From JANXQG01 sp963719885 (lineage in GTDB: Bacteria > Planctomycetota > Planctomycetia > Pirellulales > Thermoguttaceae): a DNA stretch of 64,000 bases. The position numbers were made by a program, and so were the translations under genes. The DNA lies in the NCBI GenBank assembly GCA_963719885.1, contig CAVRDP010000007.1:186001-250000 (forward strand), read 5' to 3'. Positions 12,024-27,000 of the stretch are shown piece by piece (position 1 is the stretch's first letter; each line of letters begins with the position of its first letter). The notes beneath the pieces were generated by a model. The model ran no database searches. It saw only the letters and a program-made list of their open reading frames with translations, and was not told the DNA's origin.

Positions 12024-15000
12024 ATGGGTAAGGTTTCCGTCTCTGTGTCGTTCTTGCGTTCCTTTTTTTCCGCTGCTCGAAAGCGGCCGGGCTCGATCCA
12101 CTCCTCCCGGCGGTCTGCCCAGCCTGCCGCCGGTTTCTCGCTCTTCCCCGCGGGCCTGTTGGCGGCCTTGCTCATCGGACTGGTGGCCCTGGCCAGCCCG
12201 GCGCAAGGCGGCCATCATGATCCAGGACGCCCTTTTTACTTCGGCAATCACGAACACTCAAGGTGCTAACGACGCGGTGTTTAGTCAAACCTTTACTAAT
12301 TTCTCGGTGACCGCCGGTGCGGACTGCCTTATCGTGGATGTCGGCGCCTTTGTGCAGACGCCCTCTCCCGATAACGCCATGACCATCACCTGGAACGGCA
12401 CGCCGCTCGTCGCGACCACGCTCCAATCAGTCGGCTCGACCAACGTAAACGACCAAATCTTCTACCTTTTTAATCCGGTCGTGGTCACCGGCGGCAGTCT
12501 CACGATTACCGGCGACAACCGCGGCGCCTCCTTCGGCGTCTACGACCTTTCCGGCGTGGACACTACCGTCCTTCCCACCATCACGGGGGGCACTGCCAAC
12601 CCGAATGGCACCGGCACCACCGTTTCCGTGACGTTGCCGACGACGACTGCGGGCCAATTCGCAGCCATCTCGGAAGCCTGCCGCGGCAACGGCGCCCCCG
12701 CCACCGCCTTTACGACCACCGCGGCATCGCCGACCTACACTGTAAACCAACAGTTTTCCACGTCTGAGTCGGGTGGCCAAATCTATACCGGCGGGGCAGA
12801 CATCCTAAGTCTTCAGCGCCGGGGCCGGACCAACCATCACGGCTGGCAACACCGGAGATAACAATGGAAACTCGCGGCGCGACATCAGCGTCGCCATCTT
12901 CTCGCCGATCCTGGGCCCGGCGGCTATTAATTGGACCGGCGCCACCAACGGCAATTGGAGCCTTGCCGGCACGGATGCGAACTGGAGCAGCCTGAGTAAC
13001 TCCTACACGGACGGCTCGAACGTGCTGTTTTCTTCGAGCGGTTCGAATACCAATATCACGATCGTCAGCCCCGGAGTTCAACCCTACGGCGTCACCTTTG
13101 CAAACGGCGCCACCCCCTACAGCTTTGCGGGAGCGGCGATTGCGGGGACCGGCTCGGTCACCCTCAGCACTTCCGCGGGCAGCGTGCAGTTCAACAGCGC
13201 GAACACCTATACCGGCAACACGACGATCAGCGGCGGCACGCTCCAGTTGGGCGACCCCAACGCCGTGCAAAACAGCACTGTCACGCTCAACGTGGCCAAT
13301 GGCCTCGCTTTCGCGCCCAGCATCGTAACGTTCAATCTGGGCGGGCTGTCGGGCGGCGGCAACCTGCTCCTCAGCGACACGACCGGCGTCGCGGTGACCC
13401 TCTCGGCAGGCGGAAACGGCGCAGCGACCGCCTATTCGGGCAACCTCAGCGGCAACGGCAGTTTGACCAAGGTGGGCAGCGGAAGCCTGTCGCTTTCCGG
13501 CAGCAACGTCTATAGCGGCGGCACCCTGGTGAGCGCCGGGACCCTGTCGCTGGCCGGCCCCGCCTCGAACCTCGGCACGGGCGCGGTCACCGTCAATGCG
13601 GGCTCGATGTTGAGCATTCCCGGGGGCGATCTGGCCCTGGGATCCACCGCCTCGGCGCAGACGATCAACCTCACCAACGGCGGCATCTTCGACCAGCCGG
13701 CCGCCAGCAGCGTGACCCTCAGCGCGGTGCGGACCCTTAACATCGGCAACGGCGGCGGCACGATCCAGGTCGACAACGCCGCCGGCACCCTCGTCCTGGG
13801 CTCCGCCGGTCAACTCGCCGGCACCGGCCGCTGACGATTCCCGAGCCCGGCCTCGTGCAAATCAACGGCGCGAACACGTTGAGCGGCGCCATCAACCTCA
13901 ACGCCGGAACGCTCAAGGGAGCCGCCGCCACCGCCTCCAACGTGCAAGCCACTTTCGGCTCCGGCGCGATCAACATGAACGGCGGCACGCTCTCCGTGCT
14001 GAACAACGGCGTGCTCAACAACGGCACGATCTTCGTGGGCAACACCGGCGCTGTTCGCGGGCGGCTTGGGGAGCAACGTGAGCGTCAGTTCCACTTTGTC
14101 GTCGGCCCTCATCAACGTCAATCAAAACACGGCCAACACGGGCAACACCTTCCAATTCGGCACGCTCTCGATGGCGGCCGGCCAGGCGCTCAACGTCACC
14201 GGCGGCAACAACTACACGGCCTTGTTTACGGGCGGCAATTTCAGCGGCGCGGGCACGCTGACTTTCAATCCGGCCGCCGCAACCAGCGTGGCGGTCTTGG
14301 GCGGCTTGAACTCGGTCACCCCGGCCAACATCGGCAGCGGCACCGTGTTGCTGGGTGGAAACAGCACCTTTACGGGCGGCCTGAACGTGACCTCCACGGT
14401 GGTCTTGTGGGGCGCCGCACGGCCGCCAATTCCAGCAACCAGGCCTTCGGCACGGGAGCGGTGACGCTCAACAACGGCGTGACCTTCCCCATCGTTCCCG
14501 CCTTGCAAGGGCCCTCCAGCTTCGGCACCAGTCAGCGCCCCGGCCGGTTATGTCGCGGGCGGCCTGACGGCCAGCTTCTACAGCTTCAACGCGGCCAACC
14601 AGATTACCCAGGCCGCCGCGGCCGGCGCGGCCCCCGCCGCCGTCGAGAGCGGCGTGCTGCTGGGCGACGGCTACGCGTCCAACCATCCCCCCTTGGTGAC
14701 CCAAGTCGGCCTGGCCGACGGTCTGGCCGTCTACAGCGGCATGCTGAAGATCAACACGGCAGGGGCCTACAGCTTCCAGTACGCAAACGACGACCAGTTG
14801 CAAGTGGTAATCGACGGCACGCCCGTGGTGCAAGTCACCGGCGTGACCGGCCTGCAAACCACGCTGCCGACCATCAACCTCAGCGCGGGCTACCATTCGA
14901 TCGTCGTCAAGTACGACGACGAAGGCGCGCCGGGCTACTACCAGTTGATGTATAGCGGTCCGGACACCGCGACGAACGCCCCCGGCCTGACCGGCGGCTC

Positions 15001-18000
15001 GGCGCCCAACCTGGAACCGATCCCCGCCAACCAGCTCTTTTACGCCAGCAACCCCAACGCGGCGGCGGCCAACAACTACCTCGCCGCCGCCCAGGTCACC
15101 AACGTCTTCATCCTTTCCCCCAGTTCCACTGCGACCTTGAACGGGCAGGGCGCAGACCTGACCACCACCCTCGGCAGCCTGAACCTGTACCAAAACTCCC
15201 AGTTGAACGTCGTCAATCAGAGTCTCAACTCCACGGTCCTGGGCACGGGGGCCATCGGCGTGACGGGCGTGACGACGATCATGGGCAGCGGCGCGACGCT
15301 CAATCCCACGACCGGCGTGCTGAACCTGCTGGGCGGCGTCAACGACGAAGGCTACGGCGTGACCAAGACCGGCGCGGGGCGCTGATCCTCGGTTCCAACG
15401 GCGGCAACTTCACCGGCAACCTGAACATCGCCGCCGGGGCCGTCGTCGTCTCGGCCAGCAATGCCCTCCCCCAGGGCACGGGCAGCACCGTCATCACGGC
15501 GACGGGAAGTTCCTACATCGATCTCAACGGCACGAGCAACGTCAGCGGCTCGATCGTCATCAACGGCGTTCCCACCACTTATAGCAGCTCGACGCCCGCC
15601 GCCTTGTACAACAGCAGCGCCAACGCGGCGAGCACGATCGGCACGCTCTCGATCGGCTATTCCGGCGGCGCCAGCGCAACCGCCATCGGCGGCTTCGGCG
15701 ACATTGCGATCGACGGCACGATCCAGAACGGCGTGGCCGGCACCGCCTGGAGCAAGGTCGGCCCGGACACCCTTACCCTGGCCGGCAGCAACACCTTCAC
15801 CGGCAACGTCACGGTGGCGGCGGGAATCCTGCAACTGGCCAACTCCGCGGCCCTGGCCGGCGCCAGCGGATTGGTTACCGTCAGCAACGGCGCTACCGTG
15901 GACCTCGACGGCCAGGCGGTCGTGTCCACCAAGACGCTGGTTCTCAATACGGCGGGCGTGACCGGCCTGCCGATGAACAACACGCTCGGCTCGCTGATCA
16001 ACAGCAGCCAGAGTCCGGCGGGCTATTCCGGCCCGATCAATCTCACCGGCAACAACGCCATCGGCAGCAACAGCTACAATCCGGCGGCCCCGGGCGGGAC
16101 GCTGACCCTCAGCGGCACCGTCGGTCTGAATGGGACCGGCGCGATCAACAAGGTGGGCCTGGACACGCTGCTGATCACCGGTCCGATCAACTACGGCGCG
16201 ACCAACACGAACGTGAACCTGGGCACGCTGGATCTCACCGGGCCGGCCGGCGGCTTCGCGGCAGCCAACACCACGATTACCGTTACGGCGGATGCGGTCC
16301 TCACCTTGGATAACACCAACGGGAACCTCAACAACCGCCTCGGCGGCCGCGGACTGATCATCAACGGCGGAAGCTTCAACGTCCTCGGCACTTCCACGTC
16401 GGCCACCACCGAGCTCATCAACCAGGGCGGCAACTACCTGGCCACTTTTCAGAGTGGCGGGTCGGTGATCACCCTCACGCCCGACACGGTAAAGGGAAAC
16501 CCCTTGACCGTTGCCGTGAACTCTACGGCCACCTCGATGTTCAACCGCAGCGGGGGCGCAACGGCCCTCTTCCGCGGCACCAACCTGGGCGTGAACCCGA
16601 CCGGCACGGTCGGCTCGGCCTCGATCACCGGCAGCGGCACGAGCGTCGGCAGCAACCAGAACAACGGCCAGGCCGTCGGCCAGAACGGCGGGTATGGCAG
16701 CGCGAACGTGAGCATCATGCCCTGGGCCCTGGTCGATACCTCGGCCACGGGGACGGGCCTGGGCTTTGCCGTCTTCTCGGCTGCCAACGGCATCCAGAAC
16801 GCTGACGAGCACCAGCAGCAACTACGTGACCGCGCTCACCGGCAACGACAACGTCGTCGCCACCGGCGCGCTCACCGCGACGGCCTCGGCCCAGACGAGC
16901 ATCAACTCCTTGACCGTCAACTCCGGCGCGTCGGTGGCGATCAACGCTCCCAGCACCCTGATGCTCCAAAGCGGCGGCCTGCTGGGCCTGCCCGGCAACT
17001 CCGGCATCACCGGCAACGGCTGGTTGACGACCAACGGCGACAACCGGGAAATGATTATTCAAGTGCCGGGCGGATCGACGATGACCGTCAATCCCACGAT
17101 CTACCTCACCGGCGGCGGCCTGACCGTGGGCGGCGGGGGCATGGCCGTGCTGGCCAGCCCGGAAACGTATCTCGGCAACACGACGGTCAACGCCGGCCTG
17201 CAGCTTGCCGGCGGGGTGAACACGATTTTCCTGCCGCTGCAGACGGCGGCCAGCGCGGGCAACACCGGCGACGGGAGCCAGGGCCAGGTGCTGCAGGTCA
17301 ACGCCGGCGGCACGCTCGACCTGGACGGCAACAACCTCTGGGCGGCGGTCGTCAACAGCGCCGGCACGCTGCCCAACACGGGCGGCACGATCACCAACAG
17401 CTCCGGCACGACGGCCACGTTCCGCATCGGCAACAATGGGAACCAGACCATCGCCGAAAACATCAGCGGCAACCTGAACCTGATCCGCGACGGCAACTTT
17501 ACGACCACGATCGAATCGCCCAACACCTATACCGGCACAACGCTGATCGCCGGCGGTGTCACGAACCTCGTCGATCTGGGCAGCTTGCAGAATTCGTCGT
17601 CGATCACCATCAGCCGCAGCGTGCTGGTGTGGAACGACACCGGCATCCAGTCGGTCTCCAACCGCCTGAGCGCAACGGCGCCGATCACCTTCAACGGCGG
17701 GGCCTTCGTCTACGATGCCCGCGAGGGCGCGCAAGGCGCAGGCCGCCATCAGCCTCGGCCCGGTGACGCTCAACTCGGGCGCATCGCTGATCCAGGTCAA
17801 TCCGAGCTACGGCCTGGCGCAGGCGACCCTGGCCTCCGTCACGCCGAATACCGCGGACGGCGCCAGCGTGACCTTCTCGACCCTCCAAAACGGCAACGCC
17901 GGCGGCTCCGTGGGCAGCAACCCGCGGATCTACGTGACCGCCGCGCCGACCCTCACAAACGGCATGATCGGGGCCTGGGCCACCGTGCTGAGCAACGACC

Positions 18001-21000
18001 CCAACAACGGCAACCAGTACAACCTGTCCTTCGCAACCTACGACGCGGGCGCGGGCATTCTGCCGCTCTCGGCCTTCTATACGGCCACGTTCTCCGGCAC
18101 CAGCAATTACTATATGAACGCCAGCCGGACCGTGCCCTCCGGCGGGGCGACGATCAACTCGCTGACCATGAACAATGGCGGCAGCACCTTGTCGTTTACG
18201 AACTCCGGAGACGTGCTCACCGTCCAGAGCGGCGGCATCCTGGGCGGCACCGACAACAACGCCAGGGTCATCGGCTCGGCAGCCTTGCCCGGCCAGTTGA
18301 CCCCGGGCGCCGGCCAGCAGCAATTGTTCATCTACAACGGCGCAAACACGCTCACCGTGAACGCGAAGATCACCAATAACGGCGCGGCGGTGAACCTCGT
18401 GCTCGACTCGGCCTCGCAGACGGGCAACAACCCGACGATCGTGCTGGCCAACGCCAACAGCTACTCGGGCACGACCTTCGTCAACGGCATTAACGTCAAT
18501 CTCAACTCCACGCTCTCCACGGCCGGGTCGGCCGCCGGGCCCGCCATCCCCGGCAACGTCGTCCTCTTCGGCGGGAACAACAACGGCACCGATACGATGG
18601 CCGCGGGCAACGCCACCATGACGCTGCTGGCCTCCAACCAGATCGCGGCCACCGCAAACGTCCTCCTGGACGGCACCTGCGAACTGAACCTGAACAGCTT
18701 CAGCAACACGATCGCCAATCTTACGTTCAACAACGACAGCGCCAGCAACAACAGCATTGCCAACGGCAGCAACAGCGGCGTCGGGGCCGTGGTGATGACG
18801 GGCACGGCGGCCTTGACGGTCAGCGGCAGCATCAACGCCACGAACCTGACCAGCAGCTTCGGGATCTGCACCCTGAACGGGATCTTGAACCTCAACGGCG
18901 GCACCCAGGCGATCAACGTCGATCCGGTGACGATGCAGCCCAACCAGATCGGCCTGGAGCTCAACGCCACGGCGGTCAACGGCGCGCTGGTCAAGACCGG
19001 CCTGGGCGTGCTGGGCATCGGCGGGCTGAGCCCCTATAGCGGCACGACGACCATCAACCAGGGCACCCTGGCCACGGCCGTCGCCGGCGCGAACATCGAT
19101 AATTCGCAGGTCGTTATCGGGCCCGCGGGCACTTTGGACACCCGCGGCCTCAGCTCGCTGACCATCGGCTCGCTGACCGGCAGCGGCACGCTGACCAACA
19201 GCGGCATCCTCAACGCCGGCGGCACGCTGGTCACCGGCTGGGACAACACCAACAGCAGCTTCGCGGGCACGCTCACCAACACCAGTCCCAGCTCGCTCCT
19301 CAACCTGACCAAGATCGGCACGGGCAACTTCAACCTCAGCGGCAACAACCTGGCTACTAACGTGAACGCCCCGAACCTCGGCACCTTGACCGTCAGCGGC
19401 GGAGAGGTGACCCTCAATTCGCCGTCCGCGGTGGAGGGCTTCACTGCCTACACGGTCAACACCGGCGGCAGTTTGGTGGTCGACGATAGCGTCAACGCCG
19501 TCAACAACCGGCTGGGCGGCTCGTACCAGGGCGCCACGGCCAACGTGGGAAACACGACCACGGATCGGACGGTGAACTTCCAGGGCGGCAACCTCATGAT
19601 CTTGGGCAACAGCGCCGTCCCCGTGACCGAGGACCTCGGCAACGTGAATCTGGGCAACGCCGCCAACACCGCCGGCGGCGGCGTGCTCACCTTGTCGGCC
19701 AGCAACACGGGCGGCGTGCTCGTCGCCCTCATCAACGCGAACTTCTCCAACCAGAACGGTTACTCGACCCTCTTGATCCGCGGCGACAACCTGGGCCAAG
19801 GGACCTCGGCGGGCACCGCCAACACGGCGACCGTCTACCTGCCCAACAACCCCGGCTATCCGGGCATCGTGGGCCAGGGCGGCGGCAACGACGGCAGCAC
19901 CACCATGTCCATCCGCCCCGACATCCTGGTCGACCCCAGCGCGACCGGCTCGGGCACGAGCTTTGCCGTCCGCGACACCACCACCAACCTCCTCCGTCCG
20001 CTCAACGCCAGCACCGAGTTGGCCGCATCGCTGGCTAGCGCCGGGGTCACGACGAACGTCGGCCTGGGCACGTCACAGGCCCTCTCGCTCGCGGCCAGCG
20101 CCAACAGCCTGACCCTTTCCGGCGCGGGCGCCGTCAATTCGGCCATGGGCGGGGCCGTGGATGCGCTGAGTCCCGGCCTGCCCGGCCTGACGATCAACTC
20201 GGGCGGCATCCTGGCCACCAGCGGCACGACGAGCATCAACGTGCCCGTCACCACCGGCGGCATCTCCACCGACATCCACGTGGCCGGCGCCGGCACGGTG
20301 CTGGACCTGAACAGTCCCATCTACAACACCACCAACGGCATCGTCAAGGCCGACGCGGGCGCGCTGGTGATCAACGCGCCGCAATATTACACCGGCGCGT
20401 CGGGCACGGAGATCAACGGCGGCCTGTTGCAGCTCAATGGCGGCAACAACACGATCATGGTGCAGCCCACCGCCACGGTCCCCAACCTGCTCATCCTGGG
20501 CGTCAACGGCGGCACCCTGGACCTCGACGGCAACAGCCAGGCGGTCAGCACCTTGACCAGCGTCAACACCTTGCCCGGCATGGGCGGCACGATCACCAAC
20601 TCGTCCACCGCAGCGGTAAACTTCCTGACCAACTCCGCCGGGGCCAGCACCTTTGCCGGACCGATCACCAACGGGGCCGGGCGCTGTCGTTCTACAAGCA
20701 GGGCAACAACACGCTGACCCTCACCGGGACCAGCTCCTACACCGGCGCGACCTACGTCGAGGGCGGCACGCTGACCTTGAGGGACGGCGGCATGCTCACC
20801 GGCACCCCGGCCGTCAACGTGAACTATGCCATTCTCACGCTCGACAACACCGGCCTGCTGCCCATCGCCAACGGCCTGGGCACGGCGGCGATCAACCTGA
20901 ACCAAGGAAGCCTGACGCTCAATGCCCGGCCGGGCAACGACACCTTCAACCTCGGGGCCTCGAGTTTGAACGCCGTGCAGGGCGCGGAGACGATCACGCC

Positions 21001-24000
21001 GACCCTGTACAACGGCAACCAGCAGACCGGTTCGCTGGTGGCGACCTTCGCCAGCCTGAACCAGACCACCGGGGCGACGATCAACTTCGCCCCCAACAGC
21101 GGCGCGCTGGGGGGCGGCCTCGATAACGCCTACGTGTACTTCAATTCGGCCCCGGCGCTAACCAACAACATTATCGCCGGCTGGGCCGTCGTCAACGACT
21201 CCACCGGCAGCAATTTTGCCACCTACACCGCCGCCGGCGTGGTCGCTCTGGGCGGGAACGGGGCAGCAGCCTACACCGGCAGCATCCTTGTCAGCGCCGG
21301 GACCGACAACGTCAGCTCGGGCGCCAGCAACTCCAACATTCCCGGGCACACAATCAACTCGTTCGCCATCCGCAGCCCGGGCGGGCAGGTGTTTGAGAAT
21401 CTCAACACCGCTACTGACATGCTGACCCTGGGCACGGGCGGCCTGTTGATCAACGATGCGCAGAACAAGGGGGTGTTCATCAGCGGCGGCCAGTTGAGCG
21501 CCGGCACGAGCAGTGCGCCCGCCGCGCTGTACGTCTATTCGAACGCCAATACCCCCTCGATCTACAGCCAGATCACCAACAACAGCAACGGCGGTCCCGT
21601 GTCGCTGGTCAAGAGCGGCGCCGGCAACCTGACTTTGATCGGCCAGTTGACGATGGCCGAGACCTCCGCCTGGGCCTCCGGCGCGGGCACGATCAACGTG
21701 CAGAGCTCCAGCGGCCTGTTCGCCGGTGAGGTCATCGCCGGCGGCAACGGGCTGGCGGCCGGTGCTACGGTCCTCTCCTATACCGGCAACATTGTCACGA
21801 TGTCGGCCAACACAACGGGGGCCGGGGCCGTCGGCAATTGGATCGAGTTCGACCCCGCCCAGGTGGTTACCACGACAACCCAAGGCAGCAACCAGGTAAC
21901 GCTCACGCTGGCCTCGACCCAGGGCTGGACCACCGGCATGGCGGTCGGTGGCAGTGGCATTCCGGCCGGAACCACGATTACCGGGATGTCGCTGATCTCC
22001 GGCAGCAGCTACGCCTTGACCCTTTCCAACTCCGCCACCGTCACGAGTTCCAGCGGCACCCTGAGCTACGGCGCCCAGTCGAACACGTACACGGGCAACA
22101 CGATCGTCGACCAGGGCCAGTTGAACCTCAACGGCTTTCCGGGCGCCGTGGTCATCCCCGGCAACCTGCAGATCTCCGGCTTCCCGGTGGTCATGAACAC
22201 CAACCCCGGCCAGATCGCGCCCACGAGCAACGTCAGCATCACCGGCGGCGGCTCGCTGACCCTGGTCGGCAGCAACGTGCTTAACAGCGTGAGCTTCACC
22301 GGCATCGGCGGCAACAACCAGACCTCGTTGAACATCGGCGGCGGCCTGCTCACGCTGAGCGCTTCCAACGCCATCACCGCCCAGAACGATAACACGGCCA
22401 ATACGCCGCAGATCACCGGCGGCAGCCTGGCCTTTGCCAACGCCACGCCCACGATCACCACCTCCGGCATGTCGCCCAACAGCCTGATCATCGCGGTCCC
22501 GATCGTCAGTTCCAACGGGGCGCTGGCGGTGAGCGGGACCGGCGCCGTGGTGCTCTCCAGCACTGCCAGCACGTTCAGCAACGGCGTGAACCTCAACCAG
22601 GGCTCGATCATCCTGGGGGCCAACAGCGTGCCCTCGACCGTGGGCGCGACCGTGACCAGCGGTCCGCTGGGCAGCGGCACCTTGACCACGGCCAACGGCA
22701 CGACCATCCTCTCGGGCGCGGCGGCGGAGACCATCGCCAACGCGGTGGTCACCAACGGCAATCTCAACTTCGGCGGCGCGCTGGCCGCGAACAACGTGAC
22801 CCTCGCCGGCCCGGTATCGCTGGGCGGCGCCTCGCCCGCGTTGACGGTCGTCAGCCCCCTGGTGACGGCAACCATCAGCGGTCCGCTGACCACGACTAAC
22901 GGCCTGACGATGGCCGGCGCCGGCACGCTCGTGCTGAGCAACACGGCCAACAATTTTGCCGGCCCCGCCATCGTCTCCGGCGGGATCCTGCAACTTGCGG
23001 TTTCCGGCGCCTGGGCCCCGCAGCGTCGGTAAGCGTGGCCGCCAATGCGGCCCTCAGCCTCGGCGCCCCGCAGACCTTCGCCACCCTGAATAATTCCGGC
23101 GCCGCCGGCGGCAACGTCGTGCTCAACGGCAACGCGCTGACGGTCGGCAGCACGAACCTCAGCTCGACCTACTCCGGGGCGATCGTCAACGGCACCACCG
23201 CCGGCGGCGGGTTGACCAAGTCGGGCAACGGCATGCTGGAGCTCCTCGGCGCCAACAGCTTCAGCGGCAGTACGACTGTCAGCGGCGGCACGCTGCAGAT
23301 CGGCGACGGCATTGCCAACAACGGCCTGTTGACGGGTCCCGTGGTCAACAATGCGGCCCTGGTGTTCGCCAATCCGACCGCCACGACCTATGGCGGCGTG
23401 ATCAGCGGCGGCGGCGGCATGACCAAGACCGCAGCGGGAACGCTGACCCTCGGCAGCAACAGCAGCTACGCCGGCCCCACCGTCATCGCCGGCGGCACGC
23501 TGCAGTTGAACGTACCCGCCGCAACGGGCGTGGCTCTCAACGTGCAAGGGGGCGAAAACCCCGGCGGCACCGGTTCGTACAGCCTGACCGGCAATTCGCT
23601 GACGATCAGCGGCGCCGGCAACGACTTCTGGGGCACCACGTCGGAGGGCGAGTTCGTCTATACGCCGGTTGCCAGCAACCAGAACTTCGACGTGGCGGTA
23701 CACCTCGCCAGCGAGACCAATCCCGGGAACCAGGCGTGGGCCAGGGCCGGCATCATGGTCCGCCAGAATGCCAGCCAGACCAGCGTTCCCGGCCTCATCG
23801 GCGACATGACCAACAATAATTCCGGACCTGCAATCGAGTATTACAGCAACCAACAAAATAACAACCCCAATTCTGGTCTTCCCAACATCTCGAACATGAC
23901 TAATGGCATGTGGGAGAGATTGGTCTACACCGCGTCGACGAGCACATTTACCTACTACGCCAGCGACGCCACGGGCGCCAGCACGGTGCCCGGCAGTTCA

Positions 24001-27000
24001 CAGTGGGTTACCATAGGCAGTTACGCCGTGACGATGACCGGGTCGTTCGACCTGGGGATCGGGGAAAGCTCGCACATCACCCCCGCGCAAGCGACCGCGG
24101 TGTATGACAACCTCAATGGCTTGTTCCCTCCCGGCGCGAACGTGCTGCCCGTCACGACGGTCTTGTCGATCGCCGCCACCGGCACGCTGGACCTCGACGG
24201 CAGCCCGCAACAGCTCGCTGCCCTGGCGGACTATGCCCCGGGCTTAGGCGGCAGCATCATCAACAGCAATACCGTCACGGCAGCCGTCCTGACCCTCAGC
24301 CCCACCGGCGGTTCGAGCACCTTCAGCGGCACGATCCAGGGGGGCGGCGCCTTGGCGCGCTGAGCCTGGTGATGAGCGGCGCCGGCACGCAAGTCCTGGC
24401 CGGCAGCAACAGCTATGCCGGCGGCACGACGATCTATAGCGGCATCCTCAACATCACCGCGGATGCGGCCCTGGGCGCCCCCACGGGCTTGCTCAGCTTC
24501 GCGGGCAACGGCACCCTGCAGGCGGGCACCGAGGGCATCACGCTCAATCCCGCCCGGAACGTCACCATCAACAACGGCGTGACGGCCACGATCGACACCG
24601 CGACGTTCAACAACATGACCATCGCCGGCCAGATCGGCGGCTCGGGCGGCCTGACGAAGATCGGCGCCGGCACGCTGGCCCTCACCGGCTCGAACAGCTT
24701 CAGCGGCGGCACGACCATCAGCTTCGGCACGCTGCAGATCGGCAACGGCGGGGCCAGCGGCACGCTGGGCGCCGCGGCGGGGGCGGTCACCAACAATGCC
24801 ACCCTGGCCTTCAGCCGAAGCGACAGCGGCCTTGTGGTCGGCAACGCCATCAGCGGCGGCGGCGCCGTGGTGCAGCTCGGCCCGGCACGACCACGCTCAC
24901 GGGAACCAGCTCCTACAACGGCTCGACCACGGTCCAGGCCGGCACGCTGCTGGTCAACGGCGCTCTCCTCAACAGCCCGGTGACCGTCTCCGCCGGCGGA
25001 TTGTTCGGCGGCAACGGGAGTGCGGGCAACGTGACCGTCCTCAACGGCGGGGGCATCGACGTCTCCCGCAACAACGGCAGCACGCTTTCCCTGGCGACCC
25101 TGACCTTCGGCCAGAACCCGACGGACATCACGACGCTGACCGTCAATGCCGCCACCAGTCCCGCCAATCAAAGCGTGCCCCAGCTAGCCATTACCAACCC
25201 CGGCGGGCTCGACCCGGTCGGGTCGGTGGCAATCAACGTCGGCGGCAGCGTGGCCCTCTCCGGCACGTACACGCTGGCCACCTACAGCGGCGTCATTGGC
25301 GGCGCCGGCTCCAACGCCTTCAGCTTGGGTTCGGGCTTGAACTCCCACCAGCAGGGCACGCTGATCATTACCAGCAACGCCATCGACCTGGCGGTCGTGG
25401 CGACCCCTTTGATCTGGACCGGGGCCAATAGCGGCCAGTGGGCCGGCGGCAGCAATTGGAAGCTGAGCAGCAACAATGCGACGACCGACTTCCTCACGGG
25501 CGATCCCGTGGTCTTCGACGATTCGGTCGGCACCGCCGGCGCCTTCGGCGCCCCGGCGCAACCGCCGTGACGATCAACGGCGGCAACGTCAGCCCGGCCT
25601 CCGTGACCTTCAGTAACAGCGCTTACAACTACAGCGTGTCCGGCACGTCGGGCATCGCCGGCCCCGGCAGCCTGAGCTTGACCGGCACCGGCACCGTGAC
25701 CATCAGCACCTCCAACAGCTATAGCGGCGGCACGAACATCAACGCCGGCAGCACCCTGCAAATCGGCAACGGCGGCGGCACGGGCACGCTGGGCTCCGGG
25801 CCGGTCGTCAACAACGGCGTCCTGGCCTTCGGCCGCAGCGACAACGGCCTGGTCGTGGCCAACAGCATCAGCGGCAACGGTTCCGTGGTGCAGCTCGGCC
25901 CCGGCCTGACGACGCTCGCGGCGAGCAATTCCTACGGCGGCGGCACGATCGTCAGCGGCGGTACGCTCAGCGTCAGCCAAGACGCCAACCTCGGCGCCGT
26001 GCCCACTGCTGCGGCCACGAACCTTTCGCTCAACGGCGGCGCGCTGCTGTTTACCGCCCCGACGACGCTCTCCGCCAATCGCACCATCTCCCTGGGCGCC
26101 TCCGGCGGCACGATCAACATTCCCTTTACGGCCACAGGGGCGATCGACGGCGCAACCGAGACCGGCATGGTGTTGTTCGCGGGGCAAATCACCGGCAGCG
26201 GCGGCCTGACCGTCAATGGCGGCAGCGGCAGCAACCTGGGCTCCGGCTATAACGCCACCGCCCCCTACCTGCTAGTGCTCAACAGCTCGAATTTGAACAA
26301 TTACACGGGCAATACGACCATCAATAACGCAACCGTTACGAACGATTCGAATATTCCTCTGGGGGTGAATCTCCTGCCTGCAACCACGGTCCTCACGCTC
26401 ACGAACTCCGCCGTCTTCGCCCTCTGGCAAGGCAATGCCGCGCAAACTCTGGCCGGCCTGGCGGGCGACGGCACCACGGCCATCGGCACGGAGAATAACA
26501 CCAGCCCGTCGTCGCTCACCATCAATCCGGCGGCCGGCATGACCTACACCTACGCCGGCATGATCGGCGACGTGGAAGTCCTCGGCCGCGGCCGCAATCC
26601 CGGCACCGCCCTCACGCTGACCATCGGCGGGCAGGGCACGCAAGTGCTGACGGGCTCGGACCTGTTTACCGGAAATGCCAGCAACTTGGTCATCAGCAGC
26701 GGCACGCTGCAGATCGGCAACGGCGGGGCCACCGGCTGGCTTTCGCCCGCCGCTCCGATCGCGGATAACGCGACCCTCGTTTTCGACCGCAGCAATACGG
26801 TGACGCAGGGGACCGATTTCAGCACCGCGGGCATCACCGGCAACGGGTCTCTGGTGCAGGCCGGCAGCGGCCTGCTGGTGCTCACGGCCGCCAACGCCTA
26901 CGGCGCCACGACCATCAGCAGCGGCACCTTGCAGGTGGACAACGGCGGCGCCACGGGCACGCTGGGCGGCGGAGCGGTGACCGACAACGCCACCTTGGCC